Positions 25,620-38,396 of a stretch of DNA of 64,000 nt are shown here, in pieces. A program made the translations under genes and the position numbers. The stretch lies in the NCBI RefSeq assembly GCF_036320965.1, contig NC_092265.1, positions 2,748,501-2,812,500 on the forward strand. The letters are read 5' to 3'. Numbering within the stretch: the stretch's first letter is position 1; each line of letters starts with the position of its first letter. The stretch comes from Panulirus ornatus (Eukaryota; Arthropoda; Malacostraca; Decapoda; Palinuridae). The notes beneath the pieces were generated by a model. The model ran no database searches. It was not told the origin of the DNA and saw only the letters and a program-made list of their open reading frames with translations.

Positions 25620-27367
25620 CGTATGCAACACATGACTGAGTCTCGTACATTCCGTAGTACTCTCGGGTCCCGGTGCAATATGCATGAGCTTAGCGTATAA
25701 CTTTTACGACACCCCTGCGACGATTGTGAGCTTCGTACAATACCAGTAACTAATACACAGTATCTTTTTTCTTACAATATCTGGATGGTTGCATGGAACA
25801 CTGCTAAGCTTAGATACAAAGCCAAGCATAACGTTACAGACCACTGGGTCCTTTCGTCGCTGGTTGTGGTGGCAGACGAACACACAAAACACAGAGCTTA
25901 GTGAGGAGGGAGTACAACAGCAGACTGCTTAAGGAGATATACCCGTTAAACAGTCTTTTCTTTACATATGGAGGCGCAGATAACTTAAGCCATGAACTAG
26001 AAGCGCAGTATTTGCATCACTTTATGTCTAGGAATCATCACCATGCATAGGACTCTTGTGTATTGCCCAGGCATAATGCATAGGCTCCGTCCGTCACTCG
26101 TTCCCAAGCCATACTCGTCGTCCATGTTGCTGCACTGCATAAACTCAACCCACTTCACATACACGTCTTCCTGGAACATCATAAGAAAGAAATCTCTGCA
26201 TCCGGTACCTGTATCAGAGCTGTGGTCACACGATGGATAAGAATTTACTAAAAAAAAAAAAAAAGCAACGGGTTCTCTAAGACTTTGAGATCATGAGTTC
26301 AAATTAAATACGATAAGATGATGTATCTTGCACCTTATGACTCCATTAACCCCATACGGCTAAATCAGGAGGTAAGTGACGAAAGATCACTGGTTAATGG
26401 TTCTTACAGAACGAGTTATTATAACACAACACAACACCGTGGTTCTCTAATGAGCAGGAAGAACACTATGGGATAAGGGTCACTCTCCTCTGCTCCCTGC
26501 ATCCGTCTGCCGTGCCTGATCCGTCTGTCCCTCGTCACAGTCAACAAACTATTCACAGCAGCACAACAGAAGCAGCTGCTCAAAGATACCAATTATAATC
26601 TCAGTCTTTCTCACGGTGGTAGTGTTTTAGGCAACGAACGGTCTGTGTGTCCGTCACTCTAAATGTGGCGGTTGTAAGAACGTGTTTTGACATTGAGATC
26701 CCTCCCCCAAAACATAAACAAGATTATTTTCATTAGAAGATATGGTTGGCATATGATAAATGAAGATCGTATAGCAAGGGTTCTAAACGTCATGTGATTG
26801 CGTTTAGTCATACGGTTGGCAGCGCACAAGCTGGCCAGTTAGGCCAGTCATCGCTGGAACTGTCATACACCACTGGGAATCATGGAGGTACTATGCGTAT
26901 CCTCAATAGGTAAGATGGATTTTCTGGCTATACGACCGCTCGTGTACACCTGTCATCTATCCCTCCCCACACAAACCAGAGAGTTTACAGCAGCTAAACA
27001 GCAGCAGTGGATGTCATTATCAGTGCCTCCTGTCTGGCTGTCTTACAGTAAACCCCGCCCCCACACATGCAACAGGCTGTTTACAACGGCACAAACAGTA
27101 GCTGGCTTCATTGTTGTTCACCTGCACAGGCAAGACAAGCGCGCACCTCCCACCCACCATCACAGACCTGAGGTTAAGTACGTCTCGGATGGAAATGAAG
27201 CAGCAGTTTGAACGGGTTCATCGAAGGATTCCTTGTTGGCTATTCACTGACTCCGTCCGAACAAGCATACAACTCTGCTCTGTCTTCCTCTGAGCAGCAG
27301 CATGAAAAAGCAGACAACAAAAGTGTAGATATTCAAGCACTCATAGATTAAGCATGAACATCGACTT

Positions 27368-27369
<2 letters not shown>
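25620..27369. other. No gene seen
   Basis: About 1.75 kb of unique-looking sequence with an A15 run near 26250 and an imperfect ACACAACACAACACC at 26427. The open plus frame 26882-27211 has no recognisable domain. Confidence 0.45.
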
Positions 27370-27428
<59 letters not shown>

Positions 27429-27445
27429 ATATATATATATATATT
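27370..27445. repeat. (AT)n microsatellite with GATATA interruptions
   Basis: TA run with three AGATAT interruptions between 27410 and 27428; the interruptions suggest an older tract than its neighbours. Confidence 0.97.
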
Positions 27446-27582
27446 ACAAAAGGAAAAATTGCTGTCTCCATTTTCGTATCGTATATTTAACGTGATAACC
27501 AAACCTTCGACGATACGAGACTTTGCATTACGATGTTTACCGTATGAGTCTGGCATCCTTGTGATGTATGAAACACGGTCTG

Positions 27583-27613
27583 TGTGTGTGCGTGTGTGTG
27601 TGTGTGTGTGTGT
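27583..27613. repeat. (GT)n microsatellite
   Basis: GT run of about 31 bp with one C interruption. Confidence 0.95.
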
Positions 27614-27698
27614 TTAAGCACCTCCGGCGTCAGATTTCCACAATTACAGTGACAAAAACTGGAGCGTGGTGACAGGTGAGGCAAGGTGGTTCTGTTCC

Positions 27699-27725
27699 TC
27701 CTGCTGCTGCTGCTGCTGCTGCTGC
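27699..27725. repeat. (CTG)n trinucleotide repeat
   Basis: Nine CTG units; no flanking coding evidence. Confidence 0.95.
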
Positions 27726-27769
27726 CTGGTCCTCTATTACGCTGAGGTTAATTACATTAGTCAACCCTT

Positions 27770-27930
27770 AACCTCTTGAGCATGACGGTAAGATCCTTGA
27801 ACGCGTCAGTACGTACCTTTGGCAAGACGTGTACGACCCTTAGACACTACGATCAGACCTCTGGTCATGATAGCAGAGTCGATCATGCTGTCGTACTGAG
27901 GATCGTACGTCGCGCTAAAGATCTTGATAC
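27770..27930. repeat. Foldback-like family, degraded copy
   Basis: Forward-type modules are recognisable (CTTGAGCATGACGGTAAGAT at 27775, TGTACGACCCTTAGACACTA at 27831). A 'gacctctggtcatgat' core-like piece follows, then CATGCTGTCGTACTGAGGATC in reverse sense. Arms are short and mutated. Confidence 0.55.
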
Positions 27931-28541
27931 ACCGTCTTTGACTCACGATATTCTTTCAACGCGTGGTGCCAGTTACTCATCATTACCCTTATCCTAGGCT
28001 TCGAATACCAATCATTGTGTCATAAGACACTCTTGAATCCTATCATGTACCATCCTGTTCGCTGTTAATCGTATCTCGATATGGTTTCCAGTCATTATCG
28101 TATTAAACCAGAATATTATATGAATGCAAACAACGTGTAAGGTCCGCAGTAGGGGGATGGGAGGGTTGGGGGGCAGAAGTATTGGAAGGTTATATGTAGG
28201 TTTAAGAACAGTAGACAGGTGGGTAGAGGACCTATATGGACTATTGAGTCAAGGAGAGTCTGGCGGGGGGGGGGAGCGTGATGGATAGATGAATGGGAGT
28301 GTGATGAAGTGGATGGGTCTGTGTGTGTGAACTGGGAGGTTACCTAGTCCAATTACTCATCATCGTCCGGGTCGTAATCCATTGTTCCTGCGTCAGGTGT
28401 CCCGCCGCATCCCAGCGACACGCTGCCTGCCTGCCAAGATCGCTCCCTCCCGCCCACTCCATCCCTGATTCTCAATCCCCACCCTACCCCACCTCATCGC
28501 CTCACATACTCAGTCTTTCTCCACCTTATTCCACACTCACT

Positions 28542-28546
<5 letters not shown>
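27931..28546. other. No gene seen
   Basis: Ordinary sequence; a G-rich patch lies at 28150-28345, with a G10 run near 28264. Confidence 0.5.

Positions 28547-28597
<51 letters not shown>
28547..28597. repeat. (CT)n microsatellite
   Basis: Uninterrupted CT run of about 51 bp. Confidence 0.99.
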
Positions 28598-28601
<4 letters not shown>

Positions 28602-28739
28602 TTAAGTTTTTTCCTATAGCTAATTACCTTTTCCCGGTTTAGTGAGGTGGCTCTCCGAGCAAATGAGCTGTGGCCTCCTTTGTAAGCATCCGGTCTCTTA
28701 AATGTCACATTTATTGTGGTGAAATCAGAACCCACCATC

Positions 28740-29240
28740 CACTGCCGAGCCCCACAAACTATTCCGTTGCTTCACACGCCCTGGTTCCGCAAGCTGGCGG
28801 CACCGTCCCCTATGTACCACACGCCTCCAACTAGTTCTGTCCAATGCTCACGTTTCTACCTCCTGAATTTTCAGTCCCTGATAACCCAAGGCCTCTTTCA
28901 CGTCATTCCTCTGTCTCCTTCTTGACATATCCTTTTCCCCTGCTCCTACCATTTGCGAAACGTAAATCTTCTTTATCAGTCTTTCTTCACTCATCCTCTC
29001 CATTTGCCCGAAACATTTCAACACACCCTGGTCACCACTGTTTTTCATGAGTGTCTTTACTATCACATCTTTAACAATGTCATTTATTAAATATATCGTC
29101 TTCAAATATTTCTTTTCCAGCATATCCAGCCTCTTCCTTTCTTTTGTATAAAAGAACCAATAGTTACATCCGTACAACACTGTCTGCACTACTATACCTT
29201 CAGACATAACCATCTTTGCTCTGTTAAACACTTAGATCGT
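28740..29240 (-). pseudogene. LINE reverse transcriptase C-terminal relic
   Basis: Degenerate copy of the 3' part of the 19.5-kb LINE family, same strand. Between 29231 and 28848 a minus frame reads GIVVQTVLYGC, RLDMLEKKYLKT, GVLKCFGQMERMSEERLIKKIYVSQM and GYQGLKIQE. These align with [52 protein letters not shown] and DRGLNMQE of the intact copy. The RT core including FADD is absent and the linker regions are altered, so it cannot be functional. The 3' UTR-like part extends to about 28740. Confidence 0.85.
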
Positions 29241-30100
29241 ACACACTGACAGTCACCTACTATCCTGTAGCGGTTTCCTCTCATTCTAACCCATACTAGT
29301 CTTTAACTCACAGCCTCGCATTCTTTAACACAATTCCACATCGAATTTCTCACCAAGAGATCTACTTTGATCCACTACTGATAGGATAAGACGTGGGAAA
29401 TATGTTAATGAACGATTACTGCAATGGAACGGCCAGAGAGGAAGCTCTGCATCAGAGAACAAAGAGAAGCAAAAAAACAAAGGAAGGAAGGAAGTTTGAA
29501 TTATGCCACACCCTGTTAGATGCTTTGGAGATGTCGAAACCTTTGAGAAAAGTTTCACCAATATCCCTGAGGGAGGAGGACCAGAGGTGAGTCACATAGG
29601 AAACTTGTTTGCAAAGAACAGCCGTATTTGGACTACCTAGGTACTGCCCCTTTTTGGCGGGCCTCTTACTAAGTTTACTGGCGCGTTCTGGTCAAATAAC
29701 GCAGCTTGTGTGAAGCTGGCTCGTACCTCTGCGTGAGTGCTTTCTGTGGCAGTCCGTTGTCTCTTATCTGAGTATAAAGAAAGGCATACAATACGTGTAA
29801 AAAGTTCTCATAATTACGAACGATCACGTCAGAGGAAAGTTGTGATACAATTGATATCTCTCAATCATTAGCGAGACGTTAAGCCAGAGTGGTAACCCTA
29901 AACCTTGGGTTGATGTCAAAGACCGATATTTCCTTATAGAATATGCCATCACAGGGTTCTCTGTTTTCACTAGTGGCATAGGTAAGCAATGTAACCACTG
30001 CCATCTTGCTTTATAGTCGATGTTAATTCCGTACTGGAAAAATTGCAGTGGCTGTTCATCATGTAGATTCCACTTTTGTGAGAATTAAAGATAATTTTCA
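29241..30100. other. No gene seen; possibly upstream part of a LINE relic
   Basis: AT-leaning sequence with no clear motif. It precedes the endonuclease-like relic and could include more of the same element, but I cannot support that. Confidence 0.4.
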
Positions 30101-30119
30101 TAGGAAATAGCTGTAAGAT

Positions 30120-30420
30120 TAATTTACCGGACTCTCCCCCAGCACAGACACCGGGGATAACTGAAAGACTTTATGACCACTCGGCAAAAACCTGTAATGA
30201 ACACGATTCGATTATACTGGGAGATTTTAACATACCAGAATCGCGACGTAAATATATAAACTTAATTCTGGCTGCAGAAGGATTTCGTCTGTACTGTGGT
30301 GGACTGAAGAAGGATCTGGTACGAGTCATCACCGACAATGAACTGATTCATGTCGATTTCTTTACCAATAGCTTTTATTATTGTTTGCTTCAGTACGACT
30401 ATCGTAAAGAAAAAAAAATT
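30120..30420 (+). pseudogene. CR1/Jockey-like LINE endonuclease relic
   Basis: From 30130 a plus frame reads PDSPPAQTPGITERLYDH, then HDSIILGDFNIPESRR, followed by AAEGFRLYC and a degenerate VITDNELIHVDFFTNS. The (I/M)LGDFN box is the catalytic/Mg-binding motif of APE-type endonucleases in LINEs, and the following block resembles the region before the terminal SDH motif, which is not recognisable here. The frame ends at the A-rich run near 30410. It lies 1.4 kb upstream of RT motifs of a matching clade on the same strand, consistent with one element. Confidence 0.7.
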
Positions 30421-31760
30421 ACCAAACCTCAGAAGTGAATATCTTAACAAAGTCCTTGATAAGTTGGGAGGACATAGTTAAATGGAGATAGTGTGGCCTT
30501 AGCTTGCTTGATTAAAGGTTCACATTAGTATATCCACAACAAAGGAATGAACGTGTACACCACTGTGTAACAGACGGTCATTTTCTTTATTCGGAAAATG
30601 ATGGAACACTGAAGTAACGAGAAGCTTTTTATTAGTAAAACCGGCTCACAAAAAAAAAGGACAGTGAAAGTCATTGCTAGAATGAGAAATTGTAAGATAT
30701 ACAACTGGGTAGAGCAAAAAAAGTCAACGTCTACCTAATCGTCTACTGCTGAAAATGACGGGATTAAACCCAGTAGGATATCATAGTTATGACAGAAACG
30801 GGAATCATCATTACACTGTATGTTGGTTCTTTACTTGAAACAGTGATTTGGTTCATGACGGCGAGGGAGTGGCAGATAATTAAATGCATTTTTTCCCTCC
30901 ATATTTACTCCTGAAGAAGCAGTTATACTCCCAGCTGCAGTGGTCTCATCAAGTGATGATAACATTTTGACGTACACGATCAAGATATGCTGTCAGCAGT
31001 ATTGACGTACACGATCAACATATGCTGTCAGTATTGATGTATACGATCAAGATATGCTGTCACCATGGAAGAGAATGACAGTAGATAGATCACAAGGTGT
31101 CCTGCTGCACTTTATAGGAGAACAATGGAAGAGGTACAATTTAAAGAGCAGCTGTAGCTGACAAAGAAGGTTCCTCAGGTTTAGAAGTGTGCCAGTGCTA
31201 CATACACCAGTAGTCGTAAGATGTTCAGTGTTTTTACACGCTGCTGCAACGCATAAATCTCTCTTCTTCCCAGCAGGTTTGGCCGAAGTCCCGGGGACAG
31301 CAGTACCCTACTCACAGTCTGGTTTAGACAATATCTCAAGCCGTCTACCTCATCCTTTTGCATGGATGAGGAGGCATGTAGTAGTCATGGCAACAGAGTA
31401 ACTCACTAACCAACTGTTCCCTTCCTCCTCTCCCTCTCTTCTTTCTTCAGTGCATTTCTCCACGATCTGGCAGGAGATCACACATTTTATTTCCAACGAG
31501 GTTGGTGGAATTAACCTCTGAATTATAGGTCCTCCAGTGGGCTGAGCAGCAGAGTTTGTCTTGTTCCTCATTTCCTTCTCCTCCAGCGGGAGGAGATGCC
31601 ATATATGTAAAACTGTGATCGCTAATGTTCAATACCTCATTTCAGATATCTTCTTTCAGTTCTCCTGCGTTTATTACTGGGCATCAAATACCAGCTCAGG
31701 ATTCTCAGGGTGCTTGGAGGTAATGGCTTAAAGGGCACTTTGAGAACCTGATACAATTAT
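30421..31760 (+). pseudogene. Decayed middle section of the CR1/Jockey-like LINE
   Basis: Between the endonuclease relic and the RT relic the sequence is heavily mutated. An 'atttactcctgaagaagca' near 30903 would correspond to the FTPEEA-like block that precedes RT in CR1-type proteins. A ~32-bp triplication (30969-31065) interrupts it. Assignment to the element is by position and orientation, so it is inference. Confidence 0.45.
30969..31065. repeat. ~32-bp tandem triplication
   Basis: Three units containing ACGATCAAGATATGCTGTCA begin near 30972, 31008 and 31038 with small differences in spacer length. Confidence 0.85.
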
Positions 31761-32800
31761 AGATCTCGATTTCATCTACTTTTACGAAGGAAATAAGATG
31801 GCAACCAAACTTAGCTCAGTCTGCACTTTCATATTTCTCAAGCATCCTGTTTGGCAGTCTGCTTCCAGGTAGCTGTCACCACAGAAATTATTGCCCAATT
31901 AACTTGACGTCCATAGTTGGCAAACTCATGGAAACGATCATTTGACAGAACTGTATATCATTTCGAGGTTCGTTGTTAGATTAATGATCTGCAACATGTT
32001 TTAGACGCAGACGTTCGTGTCTGACAAAGTTGCTTGATTTTTTTTTACGGTATCAGTGATATGTGGAAGAAAGTAAAGCAACTGATTTCATTTACATGTA
32101 TTTTCAACGAGGATTTTTTAAGTCCAGCATTAAAGATTACCAGCAAAAGTTGTCACATTGTGTTGTGCTTCATAGGCTGGGAATGGGTTAACTGGCAGTA
32201 AACAAAGAGTAACGATTAATGATCAATGCTCAGAATGGTCGGACGTAACAAGTGGTGTGCTGCGGGGATTAGACTTGAGACCAGGTCTCTCCCGCTACTG
32301 TATATTAATAACTCAGGAATAAAGACTGCAACAGTATTTGAACGTTAACAGCTGCAATCTGACTTAAAGAGATTGATAGACTGGGCTAACGATTGGCTAA
32401 TGAATAGTGATATCGATAAGTGCAAAGCTTAACACATCGGCAGTCAAGAGGAAAAACAAATTAATGTAAGACTCCGTTGATTTACATCAAGTAAATGAAG
32501 AAAATGATGGCAGGAATGTACAGCCGAGTCAGCAGTGAGTATTGGTAGGTCATTCGAATTAAGGCCCTGAGAAAACCATCCTCACTCTCTCTCTCTCTCT
32601 CTACAGTTCACTGGTGCGTTCCCACCTGGAGTATTGTGAGGTTAAGTCTCGTCAGCTTACAGGTAAAAGAAAAAGACTGAGAACAGTGAGAGTACAGACA
32701 GCGTCGTCAGTTTGGAGATTCATTACAAGATATCTTACCCTGCCTTAGGAGGGACTGCTATCCTCAGGCCCTACCAGTAACAGGTCTGGGACAGCAAGGC
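31760..32800 (+). pseudogene. CR1/Jockey-like LINE reverse transcriptase relic
   Basis: A broken reverse transcriptase can be followed in order on the plus strand with several frame changes and stops. At about 31880 NYCPINLTSIVGKLMETII corresponds to the usual NYRPISLTS..GK.ME. block. At about 32018 RSCLTKLLDFF matches the GRSCLTNLL motif. At about 32078 DFIYMYFQRGFFKSS matches motif A, with the catalytic Asp position altered. At about 32184 WLTGSKQRVTINDQCSEWSDV is followed by TSGVLRGLDLRPGL, a mutated SGVPQGSVLGPLLF block. The FADD motif is not found. LQSDLKRLIDWANDWLMN and DKCKA follow at 32355-32428, and SSLVRSHLEYCEV at about 32608. The order is exactly that of CR1/Jockey-clade LINEs. 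It is an old dead copy. Confidence 0.85.
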
Positions 32801-34428
32801 TCCTGACGCTGCACCGAGCACCACATTCATCACAATACATTCTTAGGGACGCGAGGCGCTCGAGGAACCACCTCCTCCTGAAGGTGATGAGCAAGAATTC
32901 ACTGTTGACTTTTATCTCCGGAGATTAACACTGTTCGTCTCAGAGGATAATATAATTCTTAATGCTTCTCTCTCACGCCGGTGGTGGTGGAGAGCTGCGG
33001 AGGGCATGTAAACTGCTAATCTGTTTCTGTCTGAGAGCTTGGTATATAGATCTTGAGTGTTTCAGGGTCGTCAACTCTCACGTTCGGGGAATCTCAGGTG
33101 GTGTTTATGAGAGGAAAGTTTTTGAATATCATTTAAGTGTACGTCTAACATCTGATTTTGTTCCAGTTATATAGCGACTCTTGGTAAGAAGAGTATGAAG
33201 AGGTTAATGACCATAGACCCACAATACGGGTGTATGAAAGGTAATATTCATCGCATTTACTGTAGTACCTTCATTCAGTGAACATTGAAGGCTTTTAACG
33301 CAAAATATATTCATGTAATTCTTTTCTCTCTCTCTCTTAACCTGCTATGTTTGTTCCTCTTTTCCAGTAGTAAATCCTGGTCAGCTGAAGAAGTCTTTAC
33401 CCTGGAGAGTCTCGCTCCACTAACGTGATGGTCAACAGCGGACTCTTGGCCTCAGACAGACCCGATGCTGCTGCACTCTCACCACCTCCTGACGTCGTCT
33501 CTGTCTGCAAGGTAACCCTGGGTGTATAAGCGAATGAAGACTGAGATATACTTGTGCCTGAGTTTTCATTGGCTATTTGGATATGTGTATAGTTCGTACC
33601 TCTAGCTCGACTCAGTATGATTATGGTTAATGAACAATGGTCTTTGTCCTCAATCATCGCCTCCGCCACATCACTTTACCCACGTTGATCACCGCTGGTT
33701 TGCATTGCTCTCACGTATATATGCGTACGTCAGGGAGAAGCCTCTATTTTCTACCGATTTCCAGGAGCATTTCCACCAATACGTCACCGTCCTGCCTCAC
33801 TTCGCTGACTCCCCTGACCATCCCTTGCGCCATGGCAGGCTATATGACCATTAATCCCAACTGGCCTGGCGCAGCTCGCTGGCGGGGACCCTCTCTTCAG
33901 GAGACGGGCAAAGCATACGACGGTAGTGGAGGCCCTGACGACCCATCAAAACACCGAAGTCTGAAGTCAGCAGGACAAGGTATTCCAGACCCTCACGAAG
34001 ACACGCCTACGGCGGCGATGCGACGCTAGGAGGGAGGGAAGGAAGGAGGGAGGGAGGGCCGGCCGGGAGCCTCGGTGTGCATACATTCCTGACGTAATCG
34101 AAGCCGCGGAGTGGTGGCCCGCCTGAAGTACGGCAAACATTGGCGGTGATTAGACCAAATAAGGGGCCCGCAGCACACCCAGCCTGCAGGGTCGCTAAGT
34201 GTGCAAGCAAGCGCCCTCACCTGCCCGCACCCTCAGGGGCAGCGCCCCGGGCTCGTTACTTCACAGGGCGTACATTTACTGCCCTCAGGAGTAAGACCTA
34301 CAGAACGTTGCTCCACACGGTGTGGACTAACCATCCTCAGAGCCAACACTTTGGCCTTTTTAACTTCCAGGGTCATAGTGACCACCGTGAGGAAGAGGGT
34401 CTTGTGCCTATTACTTCCAAAGGTGTAG

Positions 34429-34432
<4 letters not shown>
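32801..34432. other. No gene seen
   Basis: About 1.6 kb of mixed sequence. Short (CT)n at 33327-33338. GGAGG-rich patch at 34028-34060. The open plus frame 33637-34029 (Pro/Ser-rich end) has no recognisable domain. Confidence 0.45.

Positions 34433-34513
<81 letters not shown>
34433..34513. repeat. (AT)n microsatellite
   Basis: Uninterrupted TA run of about 81 bp. Confidence 0.99.
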
Positions 34514-34515
<2 letters not shown>

Positions 34516-34684
34516 TCACATGATGCAAAATTTCAGTATCTCTCAGAGGGACAGTTACACGTGGGATTCGTGTGTCAGAAGCACTCATGAGAGAGTTACC
34601 AAGTGTGACCCCTCGCTCGCCTGGTGCGGGTCACCCCGTCACGCCATCATGTGGATCAAACAGACACTGGCCGGGTTATGTAAG

Positions 34685-34686
<2 letters not shown>

Positions 34687-34718
<32 letters not shown>
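34687..34718. repeat. (GT)n microsatellite
   Basis: Uninterrupted GT run of about 32 bp. Confidence 0.98.
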
Positions 34719-34723
<5 letters not shown>

Positions 34724-35061
34724 CCAATCACATGATGTATGGCTAGCCCTTCAGAGAGGACACGAGGCTCCTTAACTAGCCGTCACATCACAGGTTTCCA
34801 GAAGCAGATTAAGAAACGTGTCACTGACGAGTTCACGTAACAGGTGTGTTACACAGCAGCTGACGTTACACAGGTGTGTTGTGGTTACGCAGGTATGTTA
34901 CTGTATATATTCTCTATATGGTAAAGTCTATTTTCTTTCTTTTTTCCTGGTTATTGTTTTATTTTCAACATGGTGAGGACTGCTGTGGGACAGTAAGGAA
35001 TATGTAGCCTTCATTAAACAAGTCTTCCGGCTTTGTTATCATTATTCTTCGCATTGAAGAA

Positions 35062-35064
<3 letters not shown>
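34719..35064. other. No gene seen
   Basis: Short phrases 'acaggtgtgttac' recur three times near 34840-34900, a small decayed tandem repeat; otherwise ordinary. Confidence 0.45.

Positions 35065-35148
<84 letters not shown>
35065..35148. repeat. (CA)n microsatellite, ~84 bp
   Basis: Uninterrupted CA run, the longest CA/GT tract in the window. A shorter one lies at 35457-35474. Confidence 0.99.
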
Positions 35149-35150
<2 letters not shown>

Positions 35151-35479
35151 AAGTCCGACGCTTAACATTACTGGAGAACAAACAAGTTCTCTGATTAGTC
35201 GAGGTATTTTTTGCTGATAATCTTGAGCCATCTCGATCGCCTCTCGACACCGTCTTCAGTACGTCGGGCCTGCATTGCACACCCGTCAACTGTGTTTGCC
35301 AGCCACCGTCCCACATCCCCCCCCCCCAACCTTCCCCATCTCTCGACTACCAACTGCAAAGTCCTGCAACTCCTGGCCTGAACGAGCGTTCATAAAATCA
35401 TTATCTCCTACTCCTTAAAAACGACATCCGGAGTCGTATAAGCATCTGGGTGGCGTACACACACACACACACACCACAC

Positions 35480-35700
35480 ACTAAGGTGTAACCGATTTTC
35501 TAACGTGTAAGTCAAATTCCTGTTCTTAAAATGACATTCTAAGGTGTGAGGGACATTCTAACCTGTCCACAGCATACTAACGCGTGAACCATGCATTGCA
35601 ACTGGTAACCAACATCTTAATGTGTACACAACATTCCAACGCGTTAATGACATTTTAAGGAGAAAACAACATTTCACACGTAAGCAACATTCAATACCAC
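35480..35700. repeat. Degenerate ~24-bp minisatellite
   Basis: Variants of ACATTCTAACGTGTAAGCA recur eight or so times between 35495 and 35695 with spacing near 24 bases and many substitutions. Confidence 0.65.
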
Positions 35701-35784
35701 AAACAAAAAGGTTTAAGAAAAAAAGGCAACCGAACTTAAACGAGATTAGTTAAACGCGTGAGGGAAATATTCATCAAGGATCCT

Positions 35785-35890
35785 ATTAAACGACCTTTTA
35801 AAGGTCTCCATAACGAGGGGAGGGGGTTGTCGTGCATTCCTCCCTTATGGGTCGTACAGTCGTGGTCAAGAGTCGTGTGTCGTACTTAAA
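35785..35890. repeat. Foldback-like family, short degraded copy
   Basis: 'gaccttttaaaggtctcc' (itself an inverted repeat) is followed by TTATGGGTCGTACAGTCGTGGTCAAGAG, which matches the reverse-type arm module GGTCGTACCGTCGTGCTCAAGG with changes. Confidence 0.5.
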
Positions 35891-37429
35891 GGCTTCTGAG
35901 TGAGCTTGAGTTCTGTACTTAGTAATTAGATCATACAAAGCTGATCATCTCTATACTGCATGTCGTCGTGTTAGTTATTGTTCATCTAGACTACAATATA
36001 CAGTAGCGCTTAACACTTCATCTTGAACAGTAAAGTTCACCAAGTTGAGGACACACCAGAAAGCCGTCTCTCGTCTCGTCTCTGTCCAGAAAATCGTGGA
36101 ACACCTTCAACGAGTTTTTCATTCGTACGTCTTACAGATATCAACTTCTCTCCTTCAAAACTTTTCTCTTTTTTTTACAATGAATGATAACCTAACCTCA
36201 GGAAGACATAAATCGACAATGATTAATGGGTTTTAAAACGTGGATTAATGGGTTACGAGGCGTGGATGGGAGCCGTGGGGGGTTGGGTGTGGTGGTCTCT
36301 CTCCCCCGTCAAGGGGAGACCAGCGACAAGAATCCAATGTTAACTGGTTGCCCGCTGACATCCGGGATTCCAAACTGGACAGGAGGAAAGAGAGGACAGT
36401 GAGCTGCTGCCTGCCCCACTCACTTGCCGAACATGCGTTATTGCCACAAGAATTTACGAGCAAATGCGTATATTTTTCTATCATAAAGGCTAGCCATTAC
36501 CTTAAGTGTTGAACGTTAGCGGACATCAATATTCAACGAACCTAAGTGCATTTAACCAAATCTGGTCATCGCATTAGTTAAACCTCCAGAACTCGGGAAA
36601 TGTAAATAAGGTGAGGGTATAACGACTCAACGAGGGGTTAGGCCAGACACAGATGCCACAGTAGGCACCGTTCAACTTTACGATGGGTTGAACTTGCCAT
36701 TGATTTAAGGTCATTCGTGAAAACAACCGACCATATGTATACATCAAATAACGAGACCCTTAAACCAAGAGTGACGCTGGAATTGATGATACAGTTGTGT
36801 CATTAAATTGATTATCAAACTATAAACATTGACAACTTCAATTGGCCATTTTAAGCAGACGCAAGTACCATCCTCTCGGGCGTTGCCATGCGTCGCTGGT
36901 TGAATTACGTCGCTCTTTTATCATATACACAGTAGCATTAGTAAACAGTGCATGATCACGGAGGGAGCGACATTCTCACTCATGAACTCATCCTTCGCAC
37001 ACATGAATGACATTACCGCCTCGGAGCGTGAGCCATTCTATTAAACAGTTCAGACAGTTTGCTTCACTATTTGATGTTTGTCCTCGGGTCATCCATGACA
37101 ATATGATCGTCTATAGGACGATGATTACAAGTGTGTGAAGGTATGTATGGTTCACACGCTGGCAAAGTCGATATGTTGGACATGATACAGCCGCCACGGG
37201 GACGTGATCTCGCCTCGTACGTCGCGAACATAAGTCGGCCGTGTATCTCACCGATGATCATACCCAAACCACTTACAAAGATGGAGTTTACAGGTGCGTG
37301 CGGCGTTAAAAGCATTGTCTTCACGATGATGCCGGGAGGTGCGACACATCGCCCCCAGGAACGTGCGGAGGCAAGACCACACCACACTCCGTCCTTCCCA
37401 CAATAATATATTCCTCTCTTTGATAATCA
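35891..37429. other. No gene seen
   Basis: About 1.5 kb of ordinary sequence without a recognisable repeat or domain. Confidence 0.45.
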
Positions 37430-37448
37430 TCTCCTCTCTTCTTCTTCC

Positions 37449-37479
<31 letters not shown>

Positions 37480-37504
37480 TCTTCTTCTTCTTCTTCTTCT
37501 TCTT
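37430..37504. repeat. (CTT)n/(CCT)n trinucleotide repeat
   Basis: CTT and CCT units alternate in blocks; poly-Ser, poly-Leu or poly-Arg depending on frame. Confidence 0.95.
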
Positions 37505-37709
37505 CCCAACAATTGAATCTTTACGTCATTCTTCATTTTGTTGACTCAGACCTTGGTAGCCATGCAGCGTGGTTCACCAAGACCAAGACACCTTTTTCAT
37601 TTGTTTTAGATCTTTTAGAGAACTTTAAGGAATACAAGAAAGCGTTTACTCTAGGCCGCTGTTCCTCGCAGCCACTCGAAACACTTTTCATGAACCTATG
37701 TAATTCGTA

Positions 37710-38282
<573 letters not shown>

Positions 38283-38396
38283 CCTGTATCTTGCCTCACC
38301 CTGTATCTTGCCTCACCCTGTATCTTGCTTCACACTGTATCTTGCCTCACCCTGTATCTTGCCTCACCCTGTATCTTGCCTCACCCTGAGTCTAGC
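38283..38396. repeat. 17-bp minisatellite, ~6.5 copies
   Basis: Units CCTGTATCTTGCCTCAC start at 38283 and 38300 and continue every 17 bases. The third copy has TTCACA and the last is truncated and diverged. Confidence 0.95.
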
